Assembly (NCBI GenBank): GCA_030024065.1
Contig: JASEIE010000031.1
Span: 11,397 to 17,603 of the forward strand
Length of the DNA: 6,207 bases
Reading direction: 5' to 3'
Source: Thermodesulfobacteriota bacterium
Lineage (GTDB): Bacteria; Desulfobacterota; BSN033; UBA1163
Each line of letters begins with the position of its first letter. The stretch's first letter is position 1. Below are positions 5,304 through 6,207 of the stretch, in pieces. The notes under the pieces were generated by a model, which worked only from the letters and a program-made list of their open reading frames with translations, did not search any database and was not told the origin of the DNA. The translations under genes were made by a program, and so were the position numbers.

Positions 5304-6053
5304 TTAAGTTGTCCTAAAATAAAGTCTCAAGAACCATAGTTCAATATTTCTGTCTTTTAGCTTCCCGGTTATAATAAGGTCATCATCACCAAAACGATTA
5401 AACATTTTACTGGTTGAAGCCCTAAACTTTGACAAGGCGAGTTTATAATCACTACCAGATTGAACTGTTGTTTCGGACACTTCAAAATAATCTGGCTTGG
5501 GGGTAAGTGACGTAAGCTTTTTGGGTAAGAGAGCTGTTATGTTCGATTCCCATTCGTTTTCCGGATTTCCATTATAGTAAATCTTGAACGGGCTATCATA
5601 GCTTTCTTGGAGGAAAGGCCCATCAGATACTTGCTTAGCTAAAGAGTCTGTGGATCTTAGGAAGTACCATACAAATTCAGCCAGTTCGATGCAGCGGGCT
5701 TGGGACGGTGGATCGGAAAATTTATGCTCAACGGCGTTTCTTATTTCTAAGAGCTTAGCGAGCATAACAGGTTTAATTACTTCCAGCTCAGCAAGAATAT
5801 CCCAAATTGTCTTTTTCGATGTATAAATTGATGTTTTTTTGATTTTGTAGGTTGTGGAAATATGCGTGATTCGATAATCTACCGCACGCTTCAGATTGGA
5901 GACAACGTCAATAAGAGAATGTTTCTCGGGGGCGCCAGAAAGTAGTTTTTCAGAGTGTCGAAAATAAGAGTATGTATGCTCCAAGTCGTCCCCAGTATCT
6001 AAGAGGCTCTCTAAGTGCGGTTCCCAAGTGAATACAACGTTACTTATGAACAT
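5304..6053 (-). CDS. HEPN-like protein with RNxxxH motif (putative RNase or toxin)
   Basis: A 249-residue protein with a helical N-terminal half holding LLEIRNAVEHKF (R105, N106, H110). This matches the R-N-x3-H signature of HEPN domains, many of which are metal-independent ribonucleases in toxin-antitoxin, abortive-infection and CRISPR systems. Flanking helices (LIDVVSNLKRAVDYRITH before, ARCIELAEFVWYFLRSTDS after) fit a HEPN four-helix bundle. The C-terminal half (about 145-249) looks alpha/beta and ends ELWFLRLYFRTT; I do not recognise it. The start ATG at 6051-6053 is preceded in frame by TGA two codons upstream and has no obvious Shine-Dalgarno. The TAA stop abuts the attC. It is a single-gene cassette with no separate antitoxin such as MNT. 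The HEPN call rests on a short motif plus helical context, so it is moderate only. Confidence 0.78.
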   Translation of the reverse strand: MFISNVVFTWEPHLESLLDTGDDLEHTYSYFRHSEKLLSGAPEKHSLIDVVSNLKRAVDYRITHISTTYKIKKTSIYTSKKTIWDILAELEVIKPVMLAKLLEIRNAVEHKFSDPPSQARCIELAEFVWYFLRSTDSLAKQVSDGPFLQESYDSPFKIYYNGNPENEWESNITALLPKKLTSLTPKPDYFEVSETTVQSGSDYKLALSKFRASTSKMFNRFGDDDLIITGKLKDRNIELWFLRLYFRTT

Positions 6054-6072
6054 AGCTCATTAATTCTGATTG

Positions 6073-6124
6073 GTATAACGTTAGAGGTCAGCGGTGGCTG
6101 TAAGCCATCCGCTGGAGTGATTTG
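6073..6124 (-). other. attC: attC remnant upstream of the HEPN-like cassette, outer core interrupted
   Basis: The simple site GTTATAC (6079-6073) is present. CAGCGGTGGCT (6089-6099) and AGCCATCCGCTG (6103-6114) pair with one extra base at 6108 around a GTA loop. The outer core should read GTTATAC on the plus strand after 6123, but only G6124 remains before ATACTATTT. Either two bases were deleted in the core or foreign DNA joins exactly here. Confidence 0.8.
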
Positions 6125-6190
6125 ATACTATTTAAGGCCTCCCCCTAAAGATGGTAATGTAGGTTTGCAACAAAACCATATCCCATCAAA

Positions 6191-6196
6191 AGGAGG
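6191..6196 (+). promoter_or_regulatory. Shine-Dalgarno AGGAGG of a plus-strand gene at the right edge
   Basis: AAAAGGAGGAAGCCAT precedes an ATG at 6204-6206 with 7 nt spacing. It is a textbook ribosome binding site on the strand opposite to all cassettes. Confidence 0.65.
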
Positions 6197-6203
6197 AAGC
6201 CAT

Positions 6204-6207
6204 ATGA
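6204..6207 (+). CDS. Start of a plus-strand gene cut by the window edge
   Basis: Only ATG plus one base is visible, placed after a strong AGGAGG. It is oriented against the cassettes and diverges from the HEPN-like gene. It may be a transposase if the adjoining DNA is an insertion sequence, but nothing of the product can be seen. Confidence 0.5.

Larger units (their letters stand above)
1..6124 (-). mobile_element. Integron gene-cassette array (no integrase in window)
   Basis: Eight minus-strand genes are interspersed with seven attC-like sites, at about 706-795, 1988-2076, 2449-2514, 3629-3703, 4405-4480, 5239-5302 and 6073-6124. Each has core-like ends and an imperfect internal hairpin. 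Matching each cassette's first bases to the outer core of its own attC gives these cassettes: 6078-5245, 5244-4411, 4410-3635, an outer cassette 3634-1994 with an inner cassette 3617-2455 embedded in it, 1993-712, and one starting at 711 that runs off the left edge. No integrase or attI is visible, so the array could belong to a chromosomal integron or to a cluster of cassettes lacking an integrase. Confidence 0.93.
6125..6207 (+). mobile_element. Possible end of an insertion sequence abutting attC (partial)
   Basis: Sequence to the right of the broken attC core is unlike the cassettes. It holds a short leader of about 75 bp, then AGGAGG and an ATG on the opposite strand. IS1111-family elements of the attC-targeting group are known to insert in cassette attC sites and have a short left end before their transposase. 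The geometry fits, but no transposase residue is in view and no terminal inverted repeat can be checked, so this is a proposal. Confidence 0.35.

Overview
The window looks like an integron gene-cassette array from a bacterium that cannot be named from the sequence. All eight supported complete genes lie on the minus strand and are packed tightly. They are separated by imperfect-palindrome attC recombination sites with RYYYAAC / GTTRRRY-type ends, and most hairpins carry one or two extrahelical bases. The attC sites vary in length (about 64-90 bp) and sequence, and gene composition varies from AT-rich (positions 1402-2454) to GC-richer (3746-5206). This suggests cassettes gathered from several sources rather than a homogeneous Vibrio-type superintegron. 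No integrase gene or attI is visible. Reading on the minus strand, cassette 5' ends lie to the right, so any integrase and Pc promoter would be expected beyond the right edge.

Layout in transcription order (right to left). The right edge (6125-6207) is not cassette-like: it holds a strong plus-strand Shine-Dalgarno and ATG, and it breaks the outer core of an attC, so it may be the end of an insertion sequence. Then follow: a HEPN-like RNxxxH protein (5304-6053); an exported PsbP/DcrB-like protein (4580-5206); a zinc-ribbon protein (3746-4387); a HExxH metallopeptidase-like protein (2532-3593); a small acidic Imm10-like protein (2071-2445); a NYN/PIN-like nuclease (1402-1974) with an unknown partner (790-1335) in a two-gene cassette; and a RelA/SpoT-type nucleotide pyrophosphokinase (14-691).

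A cassette's first bases should match the reverse complement of the outer core in its own attC. Applying this rule pairs every half-site whose partner is in the window and gives boundaries at base level. It shows that 1402-1974 and 790-1335 form one cassette. It also shows that the metallopeptidase cassette (2455-3617) sits inside the leader of the small acidic-protein cassette (3634-3618 plus 2454-1994), apparently splitting an ancestral ATG-TTG start. This nested-cassette arrangement is the most unusual structure here.

Functionally, the set (RelA/SpoT synthetase, NYN nuclease, HEPN-like protein, immunity-like protein, peptidase) resembles the toxin, defence and stress cargo often found in sedentary integrons. 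The genes need not work together: apart from the NYN pair, each is an independent mobile unit. Most cassettes show no clear promoter, so transcription probably comes from outside or is weak.
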